This document shows, piece after piece, positions 24,044 to 33,769 of a stretch of DNA of 64,000 bases. Made by a program: the position numbers and the translations under genes. How positions within the stretch are numbered: the first letter of the stretch is position 1; each line of letters starts with the position of its first letter. Source of the DNA: an uncultured Luteitalea sp. (lineage in GTDB: Bacteria > Acidobacteriota > Vicinamibacteria > Vicinamibacterales > Vicinamibacteraceae); contig CAKTDA010000007.1 in the NCBI GenBank assembly GCA_934541105.1, positions 248,001-312,000 on the forward strand, in the 5' to 3' direction. The notes beneath the pieces are model-generated. The model was not told where the DNA came from. It saw only the letters and a list, made by a program, of their open reading frames with translations, and searched no databases.

Positions 24044-25984
24044 ATGCACGCGCGCGCCCTCGTCCTCGCCCTCCTCATCGCCAGTGCGCCCGCCGGCGTC
24101 CTGGCCGCGACGTCAATCCGCATCATGCCGCCCGACGGGGGCGTGCTCGCCGCCGGGCAGGTCGTGGACGTCCGGGTCGAGGCCACCGGCGACGGCACCG
24201 CCGCGCCCGAGGGCTTGCGGGTCTGGATCAACGGTCAGGAGTCCACGACGCGCAACGACCCGAGGGCGCAGGAAGGAGCCCCGGCCGGTTCCACGAACTT
24301 CCTGCTCCGGGGCTTCAGCGTGGAGACGCCCGGGCTGCTGGAGATCCGGGCGACGACCGCCGACGGCGGCACGGCGGTCTCGCGGCTGCGGGTCGAGGCC
24401 TGGCAGCCCGGGACGCGCCCCGCGCAGCGCGCGGCCCGCAACGTCATTCTCTTTCTCGGCGACGGCATGGGCGCCTCCCACCGCACCGCCGCCCGCATCG
24501 TCTCGCGGGGGCAGCACAACGGCAGGGCGGCCGGGCGGCTGGCGATGGACACGCTCGAGGTCACGGGCCAGGTGATGACGAGCTCGCTGAATGCGGTGAT
24601 CACGGACTCGTCGCCGGGCATGGCGGCCTACGTCACCGGCCAGAAGAACGCCAACAACCAGGAAGGCGTGTTCCCCGACAACACGCCCGACCCGTTCGAC
24701 AACCCGCGCATCGAGTACCTCGGCGAGATCCTCCGGCGCACGCGCGGGCCGGGCTTCAACGTCGGCATCGTCACGACGGCCGACCTGACCGATTCGACGC
24801 CGGCCGCCAATGCGGCCCACACGTCGAGCCGCTTTGCCGGCCCCGGCATCGCCGCGCAGTTCTTCGACGAGCGCGCGACCAACGGCGTCAGCGTGCTGCT
24901 CGGCGGCGGCGCCAACCATTTCGCGCCGAAGTCCGCGGGCGGCACGCGACCCGACACTCGCAACCTGATCGAGGAGTTCCGGGGCGCCGGCTACGAGACG
25001 GTGCGCACGGGCACCGACGTGCGCGCGTGGCTGGACCCGTCGCGGCCGGCGCCGCGCGCGCTGCTCGGCCTGTTCCACGCGTCGCACATGGTCGTCTCGT
25101 TCGACAAGGTCGGCGCGGGCCGTTACAGCGACGAACTCGCGCTCGAGAAGAATGCCGCGTACCGGGACACGCCGATGCTCGAGGACATGACGCGGCTCGC
25201 GCTGCGGAGCCTCACCGCGCACTCGCCCTCGGGGTTCTACCTCATGGTCGAAGGCGCCTCGGTGGACAAGCGCGCCCACGCGGCCGACGCCGAACGCACG
25301 ATCTGGGACACCATCGAACTCGATCGCGCCATCGCCGTCGCGCTCGAGTTCGCGCGGGCGACCAACAGCGACACCGACCCCGACAACGACACGCTCGTCA
25401 TCGTCACGGCCGACCACGAGTCGGGCGGGATGGCAATCATCGGCGTCGGCAACGAGCACTACACGCCTGCGGCGGTCGGGCGGGCGGTGCGCGACTACGC
25501 GGCGGTCTTCCGCTTCCAGCCGGAACAGGTGCTGCCGTTCACGACCAACTACGTCGTGGACGAGCGCGGCTTCCCGGTGGATCCGAACCCGTCGCGCAAG
25601 CTGCTGCTCGGTTGGGCGGCGGCGCCCGATCGGCACGAGAACTGGACGGCCGACCGCGTCCAGACCGAGGCCGGCGTGCTCGAGAAGCATGACGACGGCC
25701 GCCTCGTCGCGGTGGCGAATCCCGCGCGCGCCCTGCCGGGCGACATCCCCGGCTTCCTCGTCCGAGGCACGATCGAGAACGGCGAGACGCCATGCCCCGA
25801 CCCGGCAGGCTGCCCTGCCGACACGGCCTCGAACGGCCACACGTTCGCAGGTCACACCGCCACCGACGTGCCGCTCTCGGCCACCGGACCGGGCGCCTGG
25901 CAGTTCACCGGCGTCTACGAGAACACCGACGTGCTGCTGAAGATCCTCCGCGCGACGACAGGGGCCTACGAGGTGCCGCGGTGA
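24044..25984 (+). CDS. Secreted alkaline phosphatase
   Basis: The 646-residue protein has a signal peptide (MHARALVLALLIASAPAGVL), then an Ig-like N-terminal domain (about 25-125), then the phosphatase domain. All classic sites are present: LGDGMGASH (metal), TDSSPGM (nucleophile Ser), VEGASVDKRAHAAD (Glu, Asp, His ligands), TADHESGG, and GHTATDVPL near the C-terminus. It hydrolyses phosphate monoesters outside the inner membrane. The gene overlaps the GNAT gene downstream by GTGA, and is divergent from the other phosphatase with 99 bases between the start codons. Confidence 0.93.
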   Translation: MHARALVLALLIASAPAGVLAATSIRIMPPDGGVLAAGQVVDVRVEATGDGTAAPEGLRVWINGQESTTRNDPRAQEGAPAGSTNFLLRGFSVETPGLLEIRATTADGGTAVSRLRVEAWQPGTRPAQRAARNVILFLGDGMGASHRTAARIVSRGQHNGRAAGRLAMDTLEVTGQVMTSSLNAVITDSSPGMAAYVTGQKNANNQEGVFPDNTPDPFDNPRIEYLGEILRRTRGPGFNVGIVTTADLTDSTPAANAAHTSSRFAGPGIAAQFFDERATNGVSVLLGGGANHFAPKSAGGTRPDTRNLIEEFRGAGYETVRTGTDVRAWLDPSRPAPRALLGLFHASHMVVSFDKVGAGRYSDELALEKNAAYRDTPMLEDMTRLALRSLTAHSPSGFYLMVEGASVDKRAHAADAERTIWDTIELDRAIAVALEFARATNSDTDPDNDTLVIVTADHESGGMAIIGVGNEHYTPAAVGRAVRDYAAVFRFQPEQVLPFTTNYVVDERGFPVDPNPSRKLLLGWAAAPDRHENWTADRVQTEAGVLEKHDDGRLVAVANPARALPGDIPGFLVRGTIENGETPCPDPAGCPADTASNGHTFAGHTATDVPLSATGPGAWQFTGVYENTDVLLKILRATTGAYEVPR

Positions 25985-26547
25985 CTCCGCGAGCCATCGC
26001 GATTCGCGCGGTGGGCGACGAGGACGCGGAGGCGCTGCAGGCGCTGGTTGCGGCCGTGTCGCGCGAACGCCGCTACCTCGGATCGGTCGCGGGGTTCACG
26101 GTGGCGCAGACGCGGGATTACATCGGCCGCGTGCGGGCTTCGGGCGGCGTCCAGTTCGGCGCGTGGGCACGCGGGGCCCGTCAGTCGCCCGGGCGCGACC
26201 TGCTCGGCTGGATTGACGTCATGCCGGGGCGGTTCGAGGGCCTGACGCACAGCGGGCGGCTCGGCATGGGCGTGGCGGCCGAGGCGCGCGGCCGTGGCAT
26301 CGGCAAGGCATTGCTGACGCGTGCCCTCGACGCAGGCTTCTCGACGCTCGAACGCATCGACCTCGACGTGTTCGCATCGAACGAACGCGCGCAGGCGCTC
26401 TACCTGAGCGTCGGCTTCGTCGAGGAAGGCCGCCGCCGCTGCGCGCGGAAGCTCGATGGGGTCTGCGACGACATCCTGACGTACGCGCTGCTCCGCGACG
26501 AGTGGCTCACGGGGCAGGCTGCGGTTCGACGCGCGCGCCGTCGGTGA
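25981..26547 (+). CDS. GNAT-family N-acetyltransferase
   Basis: The 188-residue protein shows the GNAT acetyl-CoA site LGMGVAAEARGRGIGKALL near residue 95-113. It then has IDLDVFASNERAQALYLSVGF and EEGRRRCARKLDG, the pattern of RimJ/RimL-like or small-molecule acetyltransferases. The GTG start overlaps the stop of the alkaline phosphatase (GTGA). Its 3' end overlaps the convergent adaptor gene by 41 bases. The acceptor is unknown. Confidence 0.85.
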   Translation: MTPRAIAIRAVGDEDAEALQALVAAVSRERRYLGSVAGFTVAQTRDYIGRVRASGGVQFGAWARGARQSPGRDLLGWIDVMPGRFEGLTHSGRLGMGVAAEARGRGIGKALLTRALDAGFSTLERIDLDVFASNERAQALYLSVGFVEEGRRRCARKLDGVCDDILTYALLRDEWLTGQAAVRRARRR

Positions 26548-27727
26548 GCGAGCTGCCGGGGAACGCCACGACGACGTCCCCGTCCGAGAGCCCCGCCAGC
26601 ACCTGCGCCTGCGTGTCGCTGCGCTGGCCGAGTTCCACGCGCGTGCGGACGGCACGGCCGTCCTGGATGGCGAACACGGACCAGCCGTCGCCATCGCGCA
26701 CGACGCTGCCGATCGGCACCATCAGCACGCCGGCCTCCGCCCAGATCACGACGCGCACCTCGACGCGATACCGATCGCCGAGTGGCGAGGCGACGCGCGC
26801 CGCGTCGTCGATGGCGACGACAACGTTGACGCGCTGTTCCTCGACGCCGAGCGCCGAGATCTTCGTGAATCCGGACGGCTCGACGCGCCGCACCCGTCCG
26901 GACATCTCCTCGTCGCCGCCCCAGCGCGTGATGAGTGCCGACTGTCCCTCGCGGATGCGCACCGCGTCGGTCGAGAGGTAGTCCGCGACGACCTCGAGAT
27001 CGGCAAGGTCCGCCATCTCGAGGATGGGCTCGCCCTGAGGGACCGTTGCCTCGCTCTCGCGCAGGCGGCGCAGCACGACGCCGTCGATTGGCGCGTGGAC
27101 CACCACCGTGGCGCCGCCATCGTCTCGCGACGGCACGATCAGGCTCGCACGCGCGAGGCGCACGTCCGCCTCCGCTCCCCGCACGCGGTCCTGCGCGCCA
27201 TCGAGCGTCTTGCGCAGCGCTGTCGCCGCGACATCCGCCGACTCGACCTGCTCGCGCGACACGGCTCCTGCCTCGAGCAACTGCCGCGCCCGGTCGCGCT
27301 CCCGCCCGGCCTGTGTGGACTGCACCTGCAGGCGTTCGACGTCGGCACGCGCTGCTCTCAGGGCGGCCTCCGCGGCGCCGACCCTCGCCTGCAGTTCCGA
27401 TCGCGTCCGCACGTCGTGGAGTGACGATGCCGCAGGACGAATCGTCGCGACGACGGTTTCGCCTGCAACGACACGATCGCCAGGCTCGAGGCCGACGCGG
27501 AGGATGCGTCCGGCGACCGGGGCCGAGACGAGATAGCGGCGGCGCACACGCGTCTCGCCGTCCTCGTCGAGCGTCACACGCATCGGCCCGCGCACCACGC
27601 GCGCGGCCTCCACCGGCAACGGCGCCGGGCGCAACGCCCACACGGTGAGTGCCAGCAGCGCACCAGCCGCAAGCGCGAACGCCACCCGGCGGCCGATCGG
27701 CCGCCCACGTCCCTTCCTCGTCGTCAT
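26507..27727 (-). CDS. Membrane-fusion (HlyD/MacA-like) adaptor of an ABC exporter
   Basis: The 406-residue protein has one N-terminal transmembrane anchor (VAFALAAGALLALTVWAL). A split biotinyl-lipoyl hairpin (YLVSAPVAGRILRVGLEPGD, later VVVHAPIDGVVL) follows, with a long coiled coil between about 105 and 190, then beta-barrel and membrane-proximal domains. It would link the inner-membrane ABC transporter encoded upstream (27740-30848) to an outer-membrane channel. It is the last gene of the three-gene operon. No TolC-like gene is in the window. Confidence 0.88.
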   Translation of the reverse strand: MTTRKGRGRPIGRRVAFALAAGALLALTVWALRPAPLPVEAARVVRGPMRVTLDEDGETRVRRRYLVSAPVAGRILRVGLEPGDRVVAGETVVATIRPAASSLHDVRTRSELQARVGAAEAALRAARADVERLQVQSTQAGRERDRARQLLEAGAVSREQVESADVAATALRKTLDGAQDRVRGAEADVRLARASLIVPSRDDGGATVVVHAPIDGVVLRRLRESEATVPQGEPILEMADLADLEVVADYLSTDAVRIREGQSALITRWGGDEEMSGRVRRVEPSGFTKISALGVEEQRVNVVVAIDDAARVASPLGDRYRVEVRVVIWAEAGVLMVPIGSVVRDGDGWSVFAIQDGRAVRTRVELGQRSDTQAQVLAGLSDGDVVVAFPGSSLTDGARVEPQPAP

Positions 27728-27739
27728 CTGTGGTCCCCG

Positions 27740-30106
27740 TTACTCCCGTGTCTTCAGCACCGCGACAAGATCGAGTCGGTCGAGCCGGCGACGGACGATC
27801 AGCCCCGACAGCGCCGATGCCATGAGCGTCACCGCCGCGGCACCTGCGTACGTGCGGACCGACACGACGAGCGGGAAGCGGTACATCTCGGTCTGCAGGA
27901 GACCGACGACGACCGCGGCGAGCCCGTAGCCGATCCCGAGGCCCAGCGGCACCGCGACGAGCGCGAGCACGCCGAGCTCTCCGAGCAGGATGGCCGAGAT
28001 CTCGGCACGCGTGAACCCGAGCACGCGCAGGCTCGCGAGCTCCCGGCTCCGTTCCGACAACGAGACACGGGCGGCGTTGTAGACCACGCCGAACGCGATC
28101 GTTCCGGCAAACAGCACGTTGAAGGCGATCAGCACGCCCATCGTCTCGCCCATGGTTTCGTCGAAGGCCTGGGCCATCGCCCTGGTGATCGCCACGCCGG
28201 CGACCGCCGGCATCGCCTCGAGCCGCGCGTAGAGTGCGGGAGCCTCGGCCGGATCGATCGACAGGTGCGCGCCAGACAGCACCCGTCCTTCGAGCAGCAG
28301 CCGGCCGAGTGCCTCGGCGTCCATGTAGGCGGCAAGCCCGAGGTACTCGTCGACGGACGCGACGATCGGCACCTGCAGGGTCGGCCGACGTCCTTCGAGC
28401 ACTTCCACCTGGACGACGTCGCCGGCCGCGACGTGCAGTGCGTCGGCCAGCGACTGCGACACGACGAGCCCCTCAGCGGGCACGTGAACCTGCCGGCCCG
28501 AGACGTCCACCACGCGCTGCAGCACCTGCGCGTGGGAGACGGCCGTGATGGCGATCTGCCGCGCGTGCTGTGCCGCTCGCAGGCGCACCGCGACGCTCCG
28601 CGCCGGCTCGACCGCCAGCACGCCGGGCAGGCGCCGCAGTTCGTGCAGCGCCGCATCCGACCGCGGCTCGACGAATGCCACCGTGACGTCCTGTCGCTGG
28701 ACCAGGTCGAACTGCACGCGCATCATCTCGTCGATCGCATCGAGCGAGAACACGCCGACGACGAGCATCGACGAAGACAAGGCGATGCCGAGCACCGACG
28801 TCGCGGCGCGCACCGGCTGGCGCTCGATGTTGCGCACCACCATCCGCGCGGCCGGGCCGAGCAGGCGCTGCAGGCCTGCGCGCTCGACGAGGCTGGCCCT
28901 GAAGCGGCCGGGCGGCTCGGGCCGCATCGCCTCGGCCGGTGGCAGGCGCACGGCACGGCGCACGGCACCCATGGCGCCGGCCGCGCTGGCGGCGAGACTC
29001 ACCGCGATCCCGGCAAGGAGCACCGCCGGCGGCATGCGGTAGATCAGCGTCGGGAACCGGAAGAAGTCGTTGTACAGCGTGATGAAGGCGCTGCCCATCC
29101 ACGCGCCGCCGGCGACGCCGACGATGCTCGCGCCGACGCCGATGACGAGGCTCCACTTCGTGTAGTGCCAGCCGATCTCGGTGTTGCGGTAGCCCAGGGC
29201 CTTGAGGGCGGCAACCTGCTCGCGCTGCACCGAGACGATCCGCGTCAATGCGACGTTGAGCAGGAACGCGGCAATCGACATGAAGACGATGGGCACCATC
29301 GTGCCGGCGCCGCGCAGCTGTGCGAGCTCGTTGCTCAACGACCAGTCGGACATCTGCAGGCGGCGCGGGATGGCGCCGAGGCCGCCATACGGGCGCAGCA
29401 CGCGATCGAGCGCGGCGATGACTTCGTCCTCGCTCGCGCCCGGCGCCAGTGTCAGGGCCACGTCGTTGAAGCCGCCCTCCATGTCGAAGGCGGCGCCGAG
29501 CGCCTGCCGGTCCATCCAGAAGATGCCGTAGCGCCTGGCGTCGGGGATGACCTCGCCGGGCCGCACCGTGTAGACGAACTCGGGCGAGAGCGCCACGCCG
29601 ACGACCTGCAGGTCGCGCCGACGGCCATTGAGCAGGGCCGGCACCGTACTGCCGGGCCCGAGCCCGTGCGCGAGCGCGAACGCCTCGCTGACGAGCACTT
29701 CGTCGGGCCGGCCGGCGGCGAGGTAGCGGCCGCTGCGGAGGAAGACGTCGTTCAGCATCGGCCGTCGGGGCACCGGCACCGACACGAGGCGCGCCGTCGC
29801 CGGCTCGGTCAGGCCCGGGATGTCGGCGGTGACGTCGGCAACGACCCGCAGTTCGAGCTGCGAGACGCCCGGGATCCCGGCGATCCGTGGCCGGAGCGCC
29901 AGCGGTGCGCGCACGACGTTGGCAAAGACGTCGGCGAAGCGGTAGCGCTCGTAGTACGTGTGCTGGGTGAGCTGGAGCGAGGAGAACGTCGAGAAGTAGG
30001 CGACGAGCATCGCCAGGCCGACCGCCATCACCGCCGCGATCGCGATCGCCTGTCCCTTCAGCCTCCAGAGGTCCCGCAGCAGCTTGCGATCGAGGGCGCT
30101 GACCAT
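27740..30106 (-). CDS. ABC transporter permease, two FtsX domains
   Basis: The 788-residue membrane protein starts with one transmembrane helix (GQAIAIAAVMAVGLAMLVAY). It has a large periplasmic domain and two FtsX-type four-helix regions, one around residues 275-385 and one at the C-terminus (about 665-775). This is the layout of MacB-superfamily permeases such as LolC/E-like and AttFGH-like exporters, which move lipids, lipoproteins or amphiphiles rather than import solutes. It follows the ATPase gene after four bases and precedes the adaptor, forming a complete tripartite-exporter inner half. Confidence 0.87.
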   Translation of the reverse strand: MVSALDRKLLRDLWRLKGQAIAIAAVMAVGLAMLVAYFSTFSSLQLTQHTYYERYRFADVFANVVRAPLALRPRIAGIPGVSQLELRVVADVTADIPGLTEPATARLVSVPVPRRPMLNDVFLRSGRYLAAGRPDEVLVSEAFALAHGLGPGSTVPALLNGRRRDLQVVGVALSPEFVYTVRPGEVIPDARRYGIFWMDRQALGAAFDMEGGFNDVALTLAPGASEDEVIAALDRVLRPYGGLGAIPRRLQMSDWSLSNELAQLRGAGTMVPIVFMSIAAFLLNVALTRIVSVQREQVAALKALGYRNTEIGWHYTKWSLVIGVGASIVGVAGGAWMGSAFITLYNDFFRFPTLIYRMPPAVLLAGIAVSLAASAAGAMGAVRRAVRLPPAEAMRPEPPGRFRASLVERAGLQRLLGPAARMVVRNIERQPVRAATSVLGIALSSSMLVVGVFSLDAIDEMMRVQFDLVQRQDVTVAFVEPRSDAALHELRRLPGVLAVEPARSVAVRLRAAQHARQIAITAVSHAQVLQRVVDVSGRQVHVPAEGLVVSQSLADALHVAAGDVVQVEVLEGRRPTLQVPIVASVDEYLGLAAYMDAEALGRLLLEGRVLSGAHLSIDPAEAPALYARLEAMPAVAGVAITRAMAQAFDETMGETMGVLIAFNVLFAGTIAFGVVYNAARVSLSERSRELASLRVLGFTRAEISAILLGELGVLALVAVPLGLGIGYGLAAVVVGLLQTEMYRFPLVVSVRTYAGAAAVTLMASALSGLIVRRRLDRLDLVAVLKTRE

Positions 30107-30110
30107 CGGC

Positions 30111-30848
<738 letters not shown>

Positions 30849-31009
30849 CGCGCTCTCCTCAATGCAACCACGGTTCGCGGCGCGGGGGAAATTCCGCCGC
30901 CTCCGCGCGAGACCGCGCAGGCGCCGGCGCCGGCCGCGCAGGCTCAGTGAATTTCCGCGTCATTCCCGAAGGCGTCCTGCGGCACGCAAGTTGCCATCGA
31001 GCAAGGCAC

Positions 31010-31022
31010 GTGCACCGTGCAC
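31010..31022. promoter_or_regulatory. Palindrome GTGCAC-C-GTGCAC upstream of the YceI gene
   Basis: Two GTGCAC palindromes are arranged around one C, 19 bases before the YceI-like start codon. The position would suit a repressor operator. A second weak inverted repeat (GGAAATTC near 30888 and GAATTTCC near 30953) lies upstream. No regulator is assigned. Confidence 0.3.
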
Positions 31023-31041
31023 GGATACCAAGGACTCATAC

Positions 31042-31662
31042 ATGACTGCGTCATCCACCCTCGGCAGGGCCATTGCCGGCGCGCTCGCGCTCGCGATGGT
31101 CACCGCCACGCCCCTCCTCGCGCAGGACGCCGCGCGCGCGCCCCTGACACTCGCAAGCGCCAGGATCTCGCTCGCCGGCACCTCCAACATCCACGACTAC
31201 ACGGCCTCCACCAGCACGGTCAGGATCGTCAGGATCCAGGTTGCGAGCGGCCTCGGGAACGACATCCTCCCGGCCCTCCTCGAGCCCGGCGCCCTGCAGG
31301 CGTTCGAGATCGCGATTCCCGCCGCGTCACTGCACTCCACCAAGGACGGCCTCGACAAGAACATGCACAAGGCGCTCAAGGTGAAGGAACACGCCGACAT
31401 CGTGTTCCGGCTGACCCGCCTCGAGGCGAAGGGCGAGAAGCTGCACGCCGTCGGTGCGCTGCGCATTGCCGGTGTGGAGAAGGACGTCGCGTTCGACATC
31501 GCGACCACTGTGAAGAACGGCAGCCTCGTCGTCAGCGGATCGGTCGATCTCCTGATGACCGACTTCGGCATCGCCGCACCGAAGGCCATGATGGGCATGC
31601 TCCGCACCGACCCCAAGGTCACCATCTCGTTCGAGACCGTGCTCTCGACCCCGCTCACGTAA
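31042..31662 (+). CDS. YceI-family periplasmic protein
   Basis: The 206-residue protein has a signal peptide (residues about 1-28, ending LLAQ) and the YceI lipocalin-like fold. It has ISLAGTSNIHDYTAS near the start, then DGLDKNMHKALKVKEHADIVF, GALRIAGVEKDVAFD and a C-terminal KVTISFETVL. YceI proteins bind isoprenoid-like lipids in the periplasm. ATG 31042 has AAGGA upstream; the longer frame to 30784 lies in non-coding DNA. It leads a set with an outer-membrane protein and an SRPBCC protein. Confidence 0.87.
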   Translation: MTASSTLGRAIAGALALAMVTATPLLAQDAARAPLTLASARISLAGTSNIHDYTASTSTVRIVRIQVASGLGNDILPALLEPGALQAFEIAIPAASLHSTKDGLDKNMHKALKVKEHADIVFRLTRLEAKGEKLHAVGALRIAGVEKDVAFDIATTVKNGSLVVSGSVDLLMTDFGIAAPKAMMGMLRTDPKVTISFETVLSTPLT

Positions 31663-31682
31663 GGCTCCGAGGAGATCGCATC

Positions 31683-33113
31683 ATGCATCGCCATTTCATC
31701 CCGACGTGTGCCTGCGCGGCCCTGTTGTTTGCCGCACCGGCACTTGCCCAGAACAGCGGCAGCGAACCTGCCGCTCCCACCGCGACCGGTGCCGCCCCTG
31801 CAGACGCCGACGCCGCATCAGAGACAACGACGAAGAAGAGCGCCGAGGAGGAGGCCCAGGAAGCCCTGCGCCAGGCCCTGCTCGAAGGCCGTCCGGTGAC
31901 GATCCAGCACCTGCGCGCTCCCGACAAGCGCGGCCTGAACACGTTCGAGTCGCCCAAGATGCCCGGCGCCGAGTACAAGGGCTTCCGCCTCGACTTCGGC
32001 GCGAACTTCGCGACCCAGGTGCAGAACCTCCGGCACTCGAACACCGCCGTGCCGGCCATCACCAACGGCGTCGACGCCAACCAGCTCGCCGACATCGGGT
32101 TCGGGTTCAACAACTCCACCGCGAACCTGACCCTCCACGCACAGCTCGCCAAGGGCATGCGCGTGCAGCTGACGACCTACCTGTCGTCGCGCCACCACAA
32201 CGAGACGTGGGTGAAGGACGGCTACATCCTCATCGACGACTCCCCGATCGACATCAAGCCGCTCAACACGCTGATGCAGTACGTCACGCTGAAGGTCGGC
32301 CACATGGAGATCAACTACGGCGACGCGCACTTCCGCCGCAGCGACAACGGCAACGCCATCTACAACCCGTTCATCGGCAACTACATCATGGATGCCTTCA
32401 CCACCGAGATCGGCGGTGAGGTCTACCTGCGCCACAAGGGCCTGATCGCGATGGCGGCCGTGATGGGCGGCGAGATTCGCGGCACGGTGCTGACGCCCGA
32501 GAAGCGCGGCCAGAGCTACATCGGCAAGCTCGGGTTCGATCGCCAGATGAACGAGGACCTGCGGCTCCGGCTGACCGGCTCGGTCTACACGACGAAGAAG
32601 GCGCTGAGCAACACGCTCTATGGCGGCGACCGCGCCGGATCGCGCTACTACTTCGTGATGGAGAATACCGCGGCCACCGAGTCGGCGCAGTTCACCTCCG
32701 GCCTGCTCAACCCGGGATTCCGCAACGAGGTCACCGCCATCCAGGTGAACCCGTTCGTCAAGTTCCGCGGCCTCGAGCTGTTCGGCGTCCTCGAACGCGC
32801 CGAGGGCAGGGCTGCCACCGAGACGAGCAAACGGCAGGTCAACCAGTACGCCGGCGACGTCGTGTACCGCCTCGGCCCCGGCGAGCCGCTCTACGTCGCC
32901 GCCCGCTACAACAAGGTGAGCGGCCGGCTGGCCGGCATCGCCACCGACATCGACGTCGACCGCATCCAGATCGGCGGCGGCTGGTTCATCACGCCCGGGC
33001 TGCTCGCCAAGATCGAGTACGTCAACCAGGAGTACAAGGGCTTCCCGCCGACGAACATCCGCAGCGGCGGCAAGTTCCACGGCCTGATGCTCGAAGGCGT
33101 GGTCGCCTTCTGA
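31683..33113 (+). CDS. Putative outer-membrane beta-barrel protein (porin-like)
   Basis: The 476-residue protein has a signal peptide ending ALAQ, then a low-complexity Ala/Thr/Glu region, then a barrel-like pattern of alternating residues. Examples are ANLTLHAQLAKGMRVQLTTY, LNTLMQYVTLKVGHMEINYG, LYVAARYNKV and a C-terminal MLEGVVAF with final Phe. The final aromatic residue is a barrel-assembly signal. It resembles phosphate-selective porin-like proteins of unknown substrate. GAGGAGA lies before ATG 31683, and the gene follows the YceI gene after 20 bases, so the two are likely cotranscribed. Confidence 0.75.
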   Translation: MHRHFIPTCACAALLFAAPALAQNSGSEPAAPTATGAAPADADAASETTTKKSAEEEAQEALRQALLEGRPVTIQHLRAPDKRGLNTFESPKMPGAEYKGFRLDFGANFATQVQNLRHSNTAVPAITNGVDANQLADIGFGFNNSTANLTLHAQLAKGMRVQLTTYLSSRHHNETWVKDGYILIDDSPIDIKPLNTLMQYVTLKVGHMEINYGDAHFRRSDNGNAIYNPFIGNYIMDAFTTEIGGEVYLRHKGLIAMAAVMGGEIRGTVLTPEKRGQSYIGKLGFDRQMNEDLRLRLTGSVYTTKKALSNTLYGGDRAGSRYYFVMENTAATESAQFTSGLLNPGFRNEVTAIQVNPFVKFRGLELFGVLERAEGRAATETSKRQVNQYAGDVVYRLGPGEPLYVAARYNKVSGRLAGIATDIDVDRIQIGGGWFITPGLLAKIEYVNQEYKGFPPTNIRSGGKFHGLMLEGVVAF

Positions 33114-33123
33114 GGCCACGACG

Positions 33124-33726
33124 ATGCAGGCAGCCACGACCTCCTGCGTGCGGTCTCCCGGCGGGCGCCCTCGCGCCCGCCGGGTCCTTGCCGTGACGTG
33201 CCTGCTGGCGCCGCTCTGCCTGGCCGGCATCACGCCAGCCACCGCGAACCCCACCAATCCGGACCCGATCATCACCGTGCACGAGGCCGAGGGCGTGTTC
33301 ACCGTCTCGGCGCGCTTCCACGTGCCGCAGGCGCCCGCCGCGGTGCTCGCCGTGCTCACCGACTACGAAGCCATCCCCCGCGTGATGCCCGACGTCACGC
33401 GCAGCGTCGTCCTCTCCCGCTCGGCCGACCACGTGGTCGTCGAGCAGGAGGCCGTGTCGAAGGTGCTGTTCTTCTCGAAGACCGTGAAACTCGTGCTCGA
33501 CGTGCGCGAGGGCGCGCACGACCTGCGCTTCCGAGACGTCGGCGGCGAGTCGTTCGAGCTGTACGAAGGAGCCTGGCACGTCAGGCGGCACGGCAATGCG
33601 ACCGTCGTCACCTACCAGTTGCGCGCACGGCCCGCGTTCGAGGTTCCAGACTTCCTCGTCAAGCGCCTGTTCCGGCGCGATGCCGGCCAGCTGATCGCCC
33701 GCCTGCGGCAGGCGATCGGCGGCTGA
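33124..33726 (+). CDS. SRPBCC (START-like) family protein, exported
   Basis: The 200-residue protein has an N-terminal hydrophobic segment (about 22-42, VLAVTCLLAPLCLAGITPAT) and then a START/polyketide-cyclase-like fold: VPQAPAAVLAVLTDYEAIPRVMPDV, FFSKTVKLVLDV and ATVVTYQLRARPAFEVPDFLVKRLF. Such domains bind lipids or other hydrophobic ligands. It is ten bases after the porin-like gene; with YceI (lipid-binding) and an outer-membrane protein it suggests an envelope lipid-handling set. Confidence 0.78.
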   Translation: MQAATTSCVRSPGGRPRARRVLAVTCLLAPLCLAGITPATANPTNPDPIITVHEAEGVFTVSARFHVPQAPAAVLAVLTDYEAIPRVMPDVTRSVVLSRSADHVVVEQEAVSKVLFFSKTVKLVLDVREGAHDLRFRDVGGESFELYEGAWHVRRHGNATVVTYQLRARPAFEVPDFLVKRLFRRDAGQLIARLRQAIGG

Positions 33727-33769
33727 CGTCGTTCACGACGCGTCGAGCGTCGCTCTCCCGCCGTCTCCG

